The translations under genes were made by a program, and so were the position numbers. 37,770 bases of DNA from Canibacter zhuwentaonis (GTDB lineage Bacteria; Actinomycetota; Actinomycetes; Actinomycetales; Microbacteriaceae): the NCBI RefSeq assembly GCF_018531125.1, contig NZ_JAHDSY010000012.1; one strand, written 5' to 3'. Below the pieces are notes generated by a model. It was not told the origin of the DNA, ran no database searches, and was given only the letters and a program-made list of their open reading frames with translations. This document shows positions 8,657 to 16,598 of the stretch, piece by piece (position 1 is the first letter of the stretch; the number at the start of each line of letters is the position of its first letter).

Positions 8657-9286
8657 TTAACCTGGCAGGTCAATAAATGTCAGCTCGTGCAGCACAATTT
8701 CACTCTGCCCCGAGGTAATTTCAGAAACCGCATTTTTGAACACCTCTGTGCCGGGCGGGGGCACCCAAAACTCCTGGCTTACACGATCCGTATAGTGAGC
8801 TTCCCCCGGATGGATGCCGCTTTGCCTGGCGTGCACCATAATTTTTGCGTGAAACTCGTAGCCGCACTCAAGCTGCGCCCGCCGCATTTGCGTGCGCGTT
8901 ATAAACTCTGAGCGCTGCAGGGTTTCGGCAACTGCGGCGCGATACGCGCGAGTTAGCCCCGCAGCTCCGAGCAGCACCCCGCCAAAATACCGGGTGACAA
9001 CAGCAACCGTGTCGCTAACTCCGGCCTTTGCGAGGGTTTCATACATCGGCGCACCAGCCGTTCCCGCGGGCTCGCCGTCATCATTGTGCTTGGCAATTTC
9101 ACCCGCCGCGCCAATAATAAATGCGGTGCAGTGGTGGCGAGCCTTAGGGTGCTCAGATTTTATTGCGGATATAACCTGCCGCGCAGCAGAGTCAGAACTG
9201 ATCCGCTCTAGACGAGTGATAAATCTGGAGCGGCTGATCTCTATTTCGTGAGATACGGGGCGTGCAATGGTTTTATAGGTTGTCAT
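8657..9286 (-). CDS. IMPACT family protein (YigZ/UPF0029)
   Basis: The 209-residue protein has the full UPF0029 N-terminal domain. Signature pieces are SRSRFI near residue 20, KARHHCTAF, NDDGEPAGTAG, VAVVTRYFGGVLLG and LTRAYR. A smaller C-terminal domain follows. Bacterial members are linked to translation control or ribosome association by analogy with IMPACT/YIH1; the biochemical function is not settled. It is codirectional with holB and 29 bases upstream of it, so they may form one transcript. It is divergent from the S4 gene across a 56-base gap holding a minus-strand TATAAT (9318-9323). Confidence 0.88.
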   Translation of the reverse strand: MTTYKTIARPVSHEIEISRSRFITRLERISSDSAARQVISAIKSEHPKARHHCTAFIIGAAGEIAKHNDDGEPAGTAGAPMYETLAKAGVSDTVAVVTRYFGGVLLGAAGLTRAYRAAVAETLQRSEFITRTQMRRAQLECGYEFHAKIMVHARQSGIHPGEAHYTDRVSQEFWVPPPGTEVFKNAVSEITSGQSEIVLHELTFIDLPG

Positions 9287-9342
9287 GGTGCTAGATAGTA
9301 GCCTGAGCTTGAGAGCAATTATACCCGCTAGGATTTAAGGGT

Positions 9343-9723
9343 ATGAGTGGTATTAGGGTAGACGTGTGGATCTGGGCCGCGCGGCTGGCAAAAACGCGCA
9401 GTCGCGCAACAGCGGCGTGCAAAGCCGGGCACGTTAGAATTAATGGGGTTACTGCAAAACCGGCTCAACACGTTACTGTGGGGGATAGAGTGCGAGTTAC
9501 TATCGGTGACACTTTTAAGCTGTACGAAGTTATAGGCTTTGCTAGCAAGCGGGGCAGCGCCACAGAGGTCGCAAAATTGTTTACCGATTTAACCCCGTCC
9601 GCGCCGTCCAAAGCCGAACGCGCAGCTCCTGTGCTGCGAGATGCGGGCGCGGGCAGGCCGTCGAAAAAAGAACGCAGACAGCTTGATAGACTGCGGGGTT
9701 TTGTGCGAGGCAAGCTGTTATGA
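9343..9723 (+). CDS. S4-domain RNA-binding protein, Hsp15-like
   Basis: The 126-residue protein begins with a complete S4 domain: RVDVWIWAARLAKTRSRA, then CKAGHVRINGV.AKPAQ and VGDRVRV. It ends in a Lys/Arg-rich tail (KKERRQLDRLRGFVRG). This matches the Hsp15/HslR family, which binds stalled 50S subunits carrying nascent chains. A TAGGAT -10-like box (9329-9334) ends eight bases before the ATG, and an AAGGG lies only three bases from it, so the transcript may be leaderless. It overlaps the next gene by four bases (ATGA), which indicates translational coupling. Confidence 0.85.
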   Translation: MSGIRVDVWIWAARLAKTRSRATAACKAGHVRINGVTAKPAQHVTVGDRVRVTIGDTFKLYEVIGFASKRGSATEVAKLFTDLTPSAPSKAERAAPVLRDAGAGRPSKKERRQLDRLRGFVRGKLL

Positions 9724-10052
9724 GCGCTGCTAAAAGTGTGACAGTGCTCGAGCCGAAGCAGTGGCAGGCGCGCGCCGCCAGCCATCAAGCCCGCGCAGAC
9801 GCATTCACACGAGCACACTTAGCGCGCCGCGCACGCGGCATTAAACACCCGATTGAAGATTTTTTATTCACCTACTACTCTTATAAACCGGCACAGCTAA
9901 AGCGCTGGCACGCTGGCGCAAACACGGTGCTCCCGGGTGACACGGAGCGGATATCCTGGAAATACTACCGCGAGTGTGCGCTGCCGCCGGCGGTTGTTGG
10001 GAGTGCGGTTGATCTGCAGCGGTTTTACGCCCTGCGGCGGCAGGCCGTTTAG
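9720..10052 (+). CDS. Truncated 3-methyladenine DNA glycosylase-like protein
   Basis: The 110-residue product matches, as I recall the family, the N-terminus of a long actinobacterial protein annotated as 3-methyladenine DNA glycosylase. Matching features are VLEPKQWQARAASHQARADA, the pattern HPIEDFLFTYYSYKPAQLKRWH near residues 42-64, and a tail with ISWKYYREC. Family members usually run to about 300 residues; this one stops at 110, before any region that could form an active site. There is no continuation downstream, since murE begins 33 bases later. It may be a decayed stub or a small protein kept for another role. The start overlaps the S4 gene by four bases. Confidence 0.6.
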   Translation: MSAAKSVTVLEPKQWQARAASHQARADAFTRAHLARRARGIKHPIEDFLFTYYSYKPAQLKRWHAGANTVLPGDTERISWKYYRECALPPAVVGSAVDLQRFYALRRQAV

Positions 10053-10084
10053 ATGTTTACAACAGTGCTATATAAAGGGGAATA

Positions 10085-11914
10085 ATGTCACAGCACTCAG
10101 CTTTGCAGTTTACGCGCCCCGCTAAGCGGGCAAGTTCGCTTGAGGAGATAGCGCGGTGTCTGCATCGTGCGGGGCACGCCGCCGAGGTTGCTGTGCCAGA
10201 TGGCGGATCACCTGCTGCGCAGGTCACCGTGACGGGTGTGAGCCTGGACTCGCGCACAGTGCAGCCGGGGGATCTCTACATCGCGCTTGCCGGAGCTACG
10301 CGGCACGGGATTGACTATGTGCCGCAGGCACGCGCCGCAGGAGCACGGGCAATTCTAACGGATCGGTGTGCGGCGCAGGGGTACGGATGCGGGCGGGCGC
10401 AGGGCACGCGCGAGCAGGTGTCGCCGGAGCATGGGCAGGCGCGGGCGGAGCAGTTCGAGCAGGCGGGGGCACTTGCGAGCGAGCGGGTACAGGCGCAAAC
10501 TCCGCTGCCCACAATTATTGTCGATAGTGTGCGCGCCAGCATTGGCGCGGTTGCCGAGTTTATTTACAACCGTGACCTGGCGGCGGAGACGATGCCCGCC
10601 AAGTTCGCAATCACCGGCACAAACGGCAAAACCACAACAAGCTATATTATCGCCCAGATATTTGGGGCGCTCAAGCAGCCCACCGGGCTTATCGGCACGA
10701 TTGAAACGCGCATCGGCTCTGTCACCCTGCCGAGCACCATGACTACCCCGGAAGCCCCGGAAACTCACGCATTGCTGGCGACAATGCGTGAGCAGGGCAT
10801 CCGCGCGGCAATTATGGAGGTGTCATCGCACGCGCTCGACTACGGGCGGGTGAACGGGGTGCGCTACGATGTTGCGGGTTTTACCAATTTAACCCAGGAC
10901 CATCTCGATTTGCACCTGAACATGGCGAATTATCTTGAGAGCAAGGCGCGCTTGTTCACGCCCGAGCACGCAAAAACGGCGGTTGTTCACGTTGCAGGGG
11001 AATACGGTGAGCAAATGCTGGCGCGCGCCTGTGAGCGCCTGCCCGGCAGCACGATTGCGCTTTACGATGAAGAAAGCGGATATCCGGCCGCAGCTGCTGT
11101 GTCTAACTGCCCGCATTGGACCGTTGCAGTCGCAGAACGGGCGGATCATATCGCCGATGAGGTCGCAGCCGGGCAAAACAACAGCGCCGGACTGGTCGGT
11201 GTCGCAGGGCAGGAGGCCACCGTAGGGCAGAGTTTTGTGATGCGCCGCAGCACCGGCGAGGTTTTGCGGGCGACAACGCTTATGCCGGGCAGGTTTAACG
11301 TCACAAACGCGGCGCTGGCCGTTGCAATGGTCTACGAGTCCGGAATTACCGCCGCGCAGCTGCAGGAGGTTTTGTGCGATCCGCTCACCCTGTCGCCAAA
11401 AGTGCCGGGGCGAATGCAGGTGATCAGCGACAGACCCTTTGCGATTGTTGATTTTGCGCACAACCCCGACGCGCTAGAGCGGGTGCTCACAGAGATCGGC
11501 GGCAGTCGCGCGCACGGCGGGCGCACAACGATTGTGTTTGGTGCGACGGGTAAGCGTGAGGTTGAGAAGCGACCGCTGATGGGCGCGGTGGCGGTTAAGC
11601 ACGCGGACACTGTGATCGTAACCGATGATGAGCCGCACGGTGATGATCCCGCGCCAATTCGAGCGGATATTTTAGCCGGGTGCAGGGGCGTAACGGCGAG
11701 TGCGCGGCGCGCAACTGAGATTTTAGAAATTGCGCCGCGCGAAGCTGCAATTGAGCGTGCGGTGGCGCAGCTCGCGCCAGGTGACAAGCTGATTATTGCC
11801 GGGCGCGGTCCTGAAACAACGCAGGAGTTTGCCGCCGGTGTTGTGCACAGCATCGATGATCGCGAGGTGCTGCGCGCGACCCTGATCCGCCACGGATTTA
11901 CGCCGCGCAGCTAG
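10085..11914 (+). CDS. murE: UDP-MurNAc-tripeptide synthetase (MurE)
   Basis: It adds the third residue of the peptidoglycan stem peptide in the cytoplasm. ATP-binding GTNGKTTT is at 178-185, EVSSHALDYGR follows, and the ligand motif is TDDEPHGDDP at 513-522. Where DAP-adding enzymes have DNPR, this has DEPH (His518 for Arg), so Lys or Orn is the likelier substrate. At 609 residues it is about 100 longer than usual. One insertion is a GC-rich, Gly/Ala/Gln/Arg-rich stretch around residues 95-138. Another lies around 325-380. The start is preceded by AAAGGGGA. It stands alone with its own terminator rather than in a dcw cluster. Confidence 0.93.
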   Translation: MSQHSALQFTRPAKRASSLEEIARCLHRAGHAAEVAVPDGGSPAAQVTVTGVSLDSRTVQPGDLYIALAGATRHGIDYVPQARAAGARAILTDRCAAQGYGCGRAQGTREQVSPEHGQARAEQFEQAGALASERVQAQTPLPTIIVDSVRASIGAVAEFIYNRDLAAETMPAKFAITGTNGKTTTSYIIAQIFGALKQPTGLIGTIETRIGSVTLPSTMTTPEAPETHALLATMREQGIRAAIMEVSSHALDYGRVNGVRYDVAGFTNLTQDHLDLHLNMANYLESKARLFTPEHAKTAVVHVAGEYGEQMLARACERLPGSTIALYDEESGYPAAAAVSNCPHWTVAVAERADHIADEVAAGQNNSAGLVGVAGQEATVGQSFVMRRSTGEVLRATTLMPGRFNVTNAALAVAMVYESGITAAQLQEVLCDPLTLSPKVPGRMQVISDRPFAIVDFAHNPDALERVLTEIGGSRAHGGRTTIVFGATGKREVEKRPLMGAVAVKHADTVIVTDDEPHGDDPAPIRADILAGCRGVTASARRATEILEIAPREAAIERAVAQLAPGDKLIIAGRGPETTQEFAAGVVHSIDDREVLRATLIRHGFTPRS

Positions 11915-11925
11915 GGCGTTTCGGG

Positions 11926-11959
11926 AAAGATGACTTTCAAGCTAGAAAATCGTCTTTTT
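11926..11959 (+). terminator. Rho-independent terminator of murE
   Basis: A long stem AAAGATGA (11926-11933) / TCGTCTTT (11950-11957) continues inward with TTTC/GAAA across one C-A mismatch. The loop is AAGCTA and the tail TTTTTAA. It separates murE from the convergent AT-rich cassette. Confidence 0.85.
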
Positions 11960-11974
11960 AATCTGGGAGACCTG

Positions 11975-12532
11975 TCAATAATATCTTCTAAGTTTTTCTT
12001 GATTTTCTTTAAAAAAATCTTCTAACCAGTCCATGCCATAGGCGCAACTGAATCCTTCTAGGAGAGCAGAGAAGTCAATGTTATCAAATTCCATTTTCTT
12101 CAAATCATCAAAGGTATTAAATGGCGAACGGAAGTTTTTGTATTTGATAATTGCTCCAATATCTTTCAAATCTTGCTCTCTTGTGCTAACCATCTTCATG
12201 CCCAATACGTATTCAATTTTGGCAACGAAAACGGTTAAATTTTTGAATGAGTATAGGGTCTCACATAAATTTAATGGTGGCTGTATGTTCATATTCGCCA
12301 CATTATTATTGAGCCATAGCTCTTCGTCAGTATTCAAACTGAACTGTTTCCCTACACGAGCGATAATTTCGTTGATTTTTTGACTTTTTTCATAAAAAGC
12401 ATCTACATCTTGCGTGGCTCGCAAGCCATGGTGCTCTAAGACGTAACCACCAACACAAATAATGGTTAAACGAAGATTTGCTTGAGATAATTCTTGATTC
12501 AAGACTTCAAAAACAGGTTTCATTTTATCCAT
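11975..12532 (-). CDS. DUF6036-type nucleotidyltransferase, possible toxin or defence protein
   Basis: The 185-residue protein carries a minimal nucleotidyltransferase core near its N-terminus: ICVGGYVLEHHGLRATQDVDAFY, in which the Gly-Gly and the Asp-Val-Asp pair are the usual catalytic features. The rest is helical, with an ARG-less MKMVSTREQDLKDIGAI segment typical of DUF6036/AbiEii-like proteins. These often act as the enzyme half of two-gene modules. It overlaps its upstream partner by eight bases. The DNA is clearly AT-richer than murE and yajQ on either side, indicating acquisition. Function as a toxin is inference; I see no antitoxin of known family. Confidence 0.65.
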   Translation of the reverse strand: MDKMKPVFEVLNQELSQANLRLTIICVGGYVLEHHGLRATQDVDAFYEKSQKINEIIARVGKQFSLNTDEELWLNNNVANMNIQPPLNLCETLYSFKNLTVFVAKIEYVLGMKMVSTREQDLKDIGAIIKYKNFRSPFNTFDDLKKMEFDNIDFSALLEGFSCAYGMDWLEDFFKENQEKLRRYY

Positions 12533-13055
12533 GTTTGTATTTCTCCATCATTTTTTGTACATTAGATAATTTGGCAGGTTTATTTAAGGAAATCACATAT
12601 TCGTGGGTTGGTGTATGCTTTTGAACAGCATATTTCAAACTAACTTTCTGAAAATTTGTAAGTTCTTGGGAGTTGAGCAATCTTTCAACGTCTTCGTCTG
12701 TTAGGTGAGAATGGTCTTCAAAAATAACTTTTCGCAAATAACGAAACCAGTGACCGGCATTAAATCGTGATTGCTCTGATGCATTGATCATATAGTCATA
12801 CCAATCCATTTTGCCCTCCTCTTTTTCTTCTTTAGGATTATAATTTAGTGTTTGTTGTAGTTTCAAATCAAAATTAGAAAGTTGTAACTCATCTGCTTCA
12901 AACGGAGTTTCAGGTATTCTAACATCGAAACGGTCATTATCTGCCATGTTTACGAGTATTGTAGCGGAAAACAATCCTTTACGTAACCATTCTTCAGTGC
13001 ACAGTTGAGCGGTACCTTCACAAATTTTACGACTTGTTCTGTTAAAGTTTGGCAA
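12525..13055 (-). CDS. Unknown partner of the nucleotidyltransferase
   Basis: I do not recognise this 176-residue protein. It is hydrophilic, with no signal peptide or membrane segment, and has a helical Lys/Glu-rich centre (NPKEEKEEGKMDWYDYMINAS). The last 60 residues include LTDEDVERLLNSQELTNFQKVSLKYAVQKHTPTHEYVI. It is translationally coupled to the nucleotidyltransferase by overlap, as in two-gene TA or defence modules. The open frame begins at a TTG (13055) without a ribosome site and only 19 bases from divergent yajQ. An internal ATG at 12947 is an alternative. The gene may have lost its true 5' end at the insertion border. Confidence 0.55.
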   Translation of the reverse strand: MPNFNRTSRKICEGTAQLCTEEWLRKGLFSATILVNMADNDRFDVRIPETPFEADELQLSNFDLKLQQTLNYNPKEEKEEGKMDWYDYMINASEQSRFNAGHWFRYLRKVIFEDHSHLTDEDVERLLNSQELTNFQKVSLKYAVQKHTPTHEYVISLNKPAKLSNVQKMMEKYKHG

Positions 13056-13074
13056 CTAGGATAAAATTATATTT

Positions 13075-13563
13075 ATGGCGGATTCATCATTTGACGTAGT
13101 TAGCAAAATTGACCGTATGGAGGTTGAGAATGCGTGTAATCAAGCTCGCAAAGAGCTCGAGCAACGCTATGACTTTAAGGGTGTCGGCGCTGCAATCGAC
13201 CTGAGCAGCGACCATATTTTGCTTAAAGCCAACAGCGAAGAGCGAGTGCTGGCGGCGCTTGACGTGCTGCAGTCAAAGTTTGTGAAGCGCGGATTGTCGC
13301 TCAAAACCCTCGACACAGAAGATCCTTACGCGAGCGGCAAAGAGTATCGCATAAACGCAAAACTAAAAGAGGGTATTGATCAGGTCACGGCTAAAAAACT
13401 CAACAAGCTAATTCGTGATGAGGGACCCAAGAGCGTAAAAAGCCAGATTCAGGGTGACGAGTTGCGAGTTAGTTCAAAGAGTCGTGATGATTTACAAGCA
13501 ACTATCGCACTGCTTAAAGAAGCTGATGCTGAAGTTGCGCTACAGTTTGTTAATTTCAGATAA
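13075..13563 (+). CDS. yajQ: YajQ family nucleotide-binding protein
   Basis: The 162-residue protein matches the UPF0234/YajQ family throughout: MADSSFDVVSKIDRMEVENA at the start, QRYDFKG-type RYDFKGVGA, SKFVKRGLSLKTLD, and the C-terminal KEADAEVALQFVNFR. Members bind nucleotides, and some bind cyclic di-GMP and act on transcription. There is no ribosome site near the ATG. A TAAAAT box (13062-13067) ends seven bases before it, suggesting a leaderless mRNA. Confidence 0.93.
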   Translation: MADSSFDVVSKIDRMEVENACNQARKELEQRYDFKGVGAAIDLSSDHILLKANSEERVLAALDVLQSKFVKRGLSLKTLDTEDPYASGKEYRINAKLKEGIDQVTAKKLNKLIRDEGPKSVKSQIQGDELRVSSKSRDDLQATIALLKEADAEVALQFVNFR

Positions 13564-13602
13564 ATATAGTTGTCCCAGCGGCAAGTAGAAAGGAGCAAGG
13601 TT

Positions 13603-14892
13603 ATGCCTGCTCTGTTAGTTTCAGGAGCGCAGTGGGGCGACGAAGGTAAAGGGCGCGCCACCGATCTGCTCGGCAGTAAAGTTGATTACGTTGTTAAATT
13701 CAACGGTGGTAATAATGCCGGGCACACAATTGTTATCGGCAAAGAAAAATACGCGCTGCACCTTTTGCCGTCGGGTATTTTAACACCCGGAGTCACACCC
13801 GTTATCGCAAACGGCGTGGTTATCGATATTGAAGTTTTAATGCATGAAATTGAGGCTCTGCGCTCACGCGGAGTGGATGTTTCTAAGCTGAAGGTGAGCG
13901 CCAATGCGCACGTTATAACCGCCTATCATCGCACGCTCGATAGGGTCACAGAGCGTTTTCTTGGCAAGCGCCAGATCGGCACAACCGGTCGTGGAATTGG
14001 CCCGACCTATGCGGATAAAATCAACCGAGTCGGAATCAGAATCCAGGATATTTTTGACGAAAATATCCTGCGCCAAAAAGTCGAAGCCGCGCTCGAGTTC
14101 AAAAATCAGGTGCTCGTAAAAATATACAACCGGCGGGCAATTGATCCAGAAGATGTGATCCAAGAACTGCTCGGATACCGTGCAACACTCGAGCCGATGG
14201 TTTGCGACACGGCACTGCTCTTGCACGAGGCGTTAGAGGCGGGCAAAACCGTGCTCTATGAGGCGGGGCAGGCAACAATGCTTGACATTGATCACGGCAC
14301 CTATCCGTTTGTAACCTCATCAAACGCAACAACCGGCGGTTTGATTACCGGTTCCGGAATTGCCCCGCAGCACCTCACCCGGGTTATTTCGGTTATTAAG
14401 GCCTACACGACCCGGGTTGGCGCGGGTCCGTTCCCAACAGAGCTTTTTGATGAGCACGGTGATTTTTTGCGCAAGCAGGGCTTCGAGTTCGGCACTACAA
14501 CGGGTAGGCCGAGGCGCTGCGGCTGGTATGACGCGCCGGTTGCGCGCTATGCTGCGCGGATTAACGGTGTCACTGATTTCGTGCTCACAAAACTCGACGT
14601 GTTAACCGGGCTTAAAAAAATACCGATTTGTGTGGCTTACGATGTAAACGGCGTAACCCACTCTGAAATGCCGGTAAACCAGAGCGATTTTCACCACGCA
14701 AAACCCGTTTACAAAGAGTTTGAAGGATGGCAGGAAGATATTTCCGGCGCGCGTACTTTTGAGGAGCTCCCGGCGGCGGCACAGCACTATATTTTAGAGC
14801 TCGAAAAAATGAGCGGTGCTCGTATTTCCGCTATCGGCGTTGGCCCTGAGCGTGAGCAGGTCGTTGTGCGGCACAGCCTTACCGAGGATTAA
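13603..14892 (+). CDS. purA: Adenylosuccinate synthetase
   Basis: It converts IMP and aspartate to adenylosuccinate using GTP, the first committed step of AMP synthesis. The 429-residue product starts MPALLVSGAQWGDEGKG with the family's GDEGKG nucleotide loop. It contains GNNAGHT, the IGTTGRGIGPTYADK block, VLYEAGQATMLDIDHGTYPFVTSSN, and the C-terminal TTGRPRRCGW. I chose the ATG at 13603 over the longer frame because an AAAGGAG ribosome site lies eight bases upstream and the family begins here. It is followed six bases later by chorismate mutase. Confidence 0.97.
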   Translation: MPALLVSGAQWGDEGKGRATDLLGSKVDYVVKFNGGNNAGHTIVIGKEKYALHLLPSGILTPGVTPVIANGVVIDIEVLMHEIEALRSRGVDVSKLKVSANAHVITAYHRTLDRVTERFLGKRQIGTTGRGIGPTYADKINRVGIRIQDIFDENILRQKVEAALEFKNQVLVKIYNRRAIDPEDVIQELLGYRATLEPMVCDTALLLHEALEAGKTVLYEAGQATMLDIDHGTYPFVTSSNATTGGLITGSGIAPQHLTRVISVIKAYTTRVGAGPFPTELFDEHGDFLRKQGFEFGTTTGRPRRCGWYDAPVARYAARINGVTDFVLTKLDVLTGLKKIPICVAYDVNGVTHSEMPVNQSDFHHAKPVYKEFEGWQEDISGARTFEELPAAAQHYILELEKMSGARISAIGVGPEREQVVVRHSLTED

Positions 14893-14898
14893 AACACG

Positions 14899-15237
14899 GT
14901 GTGCAATAATTCTGGAGAGGTAGCGGATCCACTGCAAAACAAGCGCGCAGAAGAGCGGCTGCAGCAGCTGCGCTCGAGCATTGATAATATTGATGCCGCG
15001 CTCGTTTATATGCTCGCCGAGCGTTTTAAGTGCACACAGGAAGTCGGCGAATTAAAGGCTGAGCACGGGATGCCTGCGAGCGATTTGGAGCGCGAGGCGA
15101 AGCAGATTGCGAGGCTAAAAAGCCTGGCAGCGGAGGCGAAGCTAGACCCGGAGTTTGCCGAAAAATGGTTTAATTTCGTTGTTGCTGAGGTGATTCACCA
15201 CCACCAGCAGTTGGCGGATAAAATAGACCCGAGCTAG
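14899..15237 (+). CDS. Chorismate mutase, AroQ class
   Basis: This is a 112-residue helical chorismate mutase that makes prephenate for Phe/Tyr synthesis. The signature is QLRSSIDNIDAALVYMLAERF (helix 1, with the substrate-binding Arg), then KCTQEVGELKAEHGMPASDLEREAKQIARL and a C-terminal helix with FAEKWFNFVVAEVIHHHQQL. This is the layout of the short actinobacterial AroQ enzymes. The GTG start follows the purA stop by six bases, with an upstream GAGGATTAAAACACG region as a poor ribosome site, so coupling to purA is likely. Its stop overlaps the convergent oxidoreductase by four bases. Confidence 0.85.
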   Translation: MCNNSGEVADPLQNKRAEERLQQLRSSIDNIDAALVYMLAERFKCTQEVGELKAEHGMPASDLEREAKQIARLKSLAAEAKLDPEFAEKWFNFVVAEVIHHHQQLADKIDPS

Positions 15238-16592
15238 TTTATGCCCAGCAGCAATCTGCGCAGTTCAACAGCTCGCGCGGTGCTGTCTGCTAGTGCCGGG
15301 GCGAGCTGTCCGCCGTAAAAAATTTCCCCTAAAAATAGGGTTGTTGGCTCGCAAAGCTCCTGCTGCAGCCAGTGCGCGGCGTCTTTTTCTGCGCTGGTGC
15401 CGTGTGCGGCGGGTAGGTTTTCTAGTTGCCACGCTGCTGTTAGCGCTAGCTCGTAAGTGGCGGCTATTGCGCGGGTGGTTGCCGGTGCTGCGGCTAAGCC
15501 GGTTATTGTGTTTTCGTCGGGTGAGATTATTCGCGCGGCAACGAGATCACTGCGCTGCGGCGCTAAACTGCTTATTTCCAGGGTTACGGGCGCGCTAAAA
15601 TCAGGGTTTTGCAGCTGAGTTACTGCCCGCGCGCCGGGTTTATTAAACTCTGCGGGCAGGCGCTGCGGTGTTTTGGCGGTTGCCGCTAGTGTGTACAGCT
15701 CTGCAATATTGTGCTGGGGGATGCGCTGACAAAGCGCGCTAAACTCTCGCAGCTCCGAGTTGTTGCAGGGCACAAATATTACTGCGCGCGTGTGTAGTGT
15801 GGTGGTTGCTGTTGTTACCGTGTGCGGGTGATTATCGGGCGCGGTGGCGGTGCGATCCGCTCTGTGCACGGAAATAATTTTTTCGTCGCGCGTAATATTC
15901 ACGTTGTATAGCTCGAGCTTGTGTGCGAGCGCCGACTTAAGCGCCCGCCAACCTTGCCGGGGTACGATTTTGGCGGATGCTGCTGCCGCGCTCAGAGTTA
16001 GTACCGCGCCGCTTAATGATCCGGTGCGAGTTAGCGCGGTATTGATGCCTGGCAGCGCGAGATCGGCGAGTACTTTATGCGGATCTGTCGCGTATTGGGT
16101 GCGCAAACCGGGCGCGATAAGCGCGGCGGCGGTCTTTCCCTGCCGCACTTTAACAAGCTCCAGCAGCGACTGCGTTTTGCCGAGTGTGAGCACGGGTTTA
16201 AACCGGTCAAAATAGGCTCGGGCGCTGTTTTTTGTGCCACCGAGCAGCTTTTTTGCGGCGGATGTTAAAGGCGCCGCCATAATTCCGCCCAGCTGCGGTT
16301 CGGGTACGCGGATAAACTGCGTTCCGCCCACGGCAGGAGGGAGCCACAGCTCTGGTTTTACGGGCAGCGCCGTTATTGCCGCGTTTTGAGGCGATTTTGC
16401 GCTGTTTTGCGCGAGAAAATTGGTTATTAAACCGGTAGCATCCGTCACCGGGCGCGCGTCACTTGCCGAACCGGTGCTGTCTTTAGGCGCAATTAGCGTA
16501 ACTTTCAGATTAACGCTGGCGAGCTGCATTGCAGCCGCGTAGGCAACAAGGCTGTTGCCTACTACGACCGCATCTGATGAGCTGTTTTGCAC
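15234..16592 (-). CDS. FAD-dependent oxidoreductase-like protein (phytoene-desaturase fold, degenerate)
   Basis: The 452-residue protein begins with a Rossmann-like strand-turn-helix (DAVVVGNSLVAYAAAMQLAS...KVTLIAP). Its Gly motif reads GNSLVA instead of GxGxxG. It continues like NAD(P)/FAD oxidoreductases of the amine-oxidase/phytoene-desaturase type. Near the C-terminus LFLGEIFYGGQLAPALADSTARA sits where those enzymes have the AGD-type flavin motif, but with Glu for Asp. It is rich in Ala and Thr. With both flavin motifs altered, cofactor binding is doubtful. Substrate unknown. It lies seven bases downstream of the CPBP gene on the same strand. Confidence 0.6.
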   Translation of the reverse strand: MQNSSSDAVVVGNSLVAYAAAMQLASVNLKVTLIAPKDSTGSASDARPVTDATGLITNFLAQNSAKSPQNAAITALPVKPELWLPPAVGGTQFIRVPEPQLGGIMAAPLTSAAKKLLGGTKNSARAYFDRFKPVLTLGKTQSLLELVKVRQGKTAAALIAPGLRTQYATDPHKVLADLALPGINTALTRTGSLSGAVLTLSAAAASAKIVPRQGWRALKSALAHKLELYNVNITRDEKIISVHRADRTATAPDNHPHTVTTATTTLHTRAVIFVPCNNSELREFSALCQRIPQHNIAELYTLAATAKTPQRLPAEFNKPGARAVTQLQNPDFSAPVTLEISSLAPQRSDLVAARIISPDENTITGLAAAPATTRAIAATYELALTAAWQLENLPAAHGTSAEKDAAHWLQQELCEPTTLFLGEIFYGGQLAPALADSTARAVELRRLLLGIN

Positions 16593-16598
16593 GGTGAT

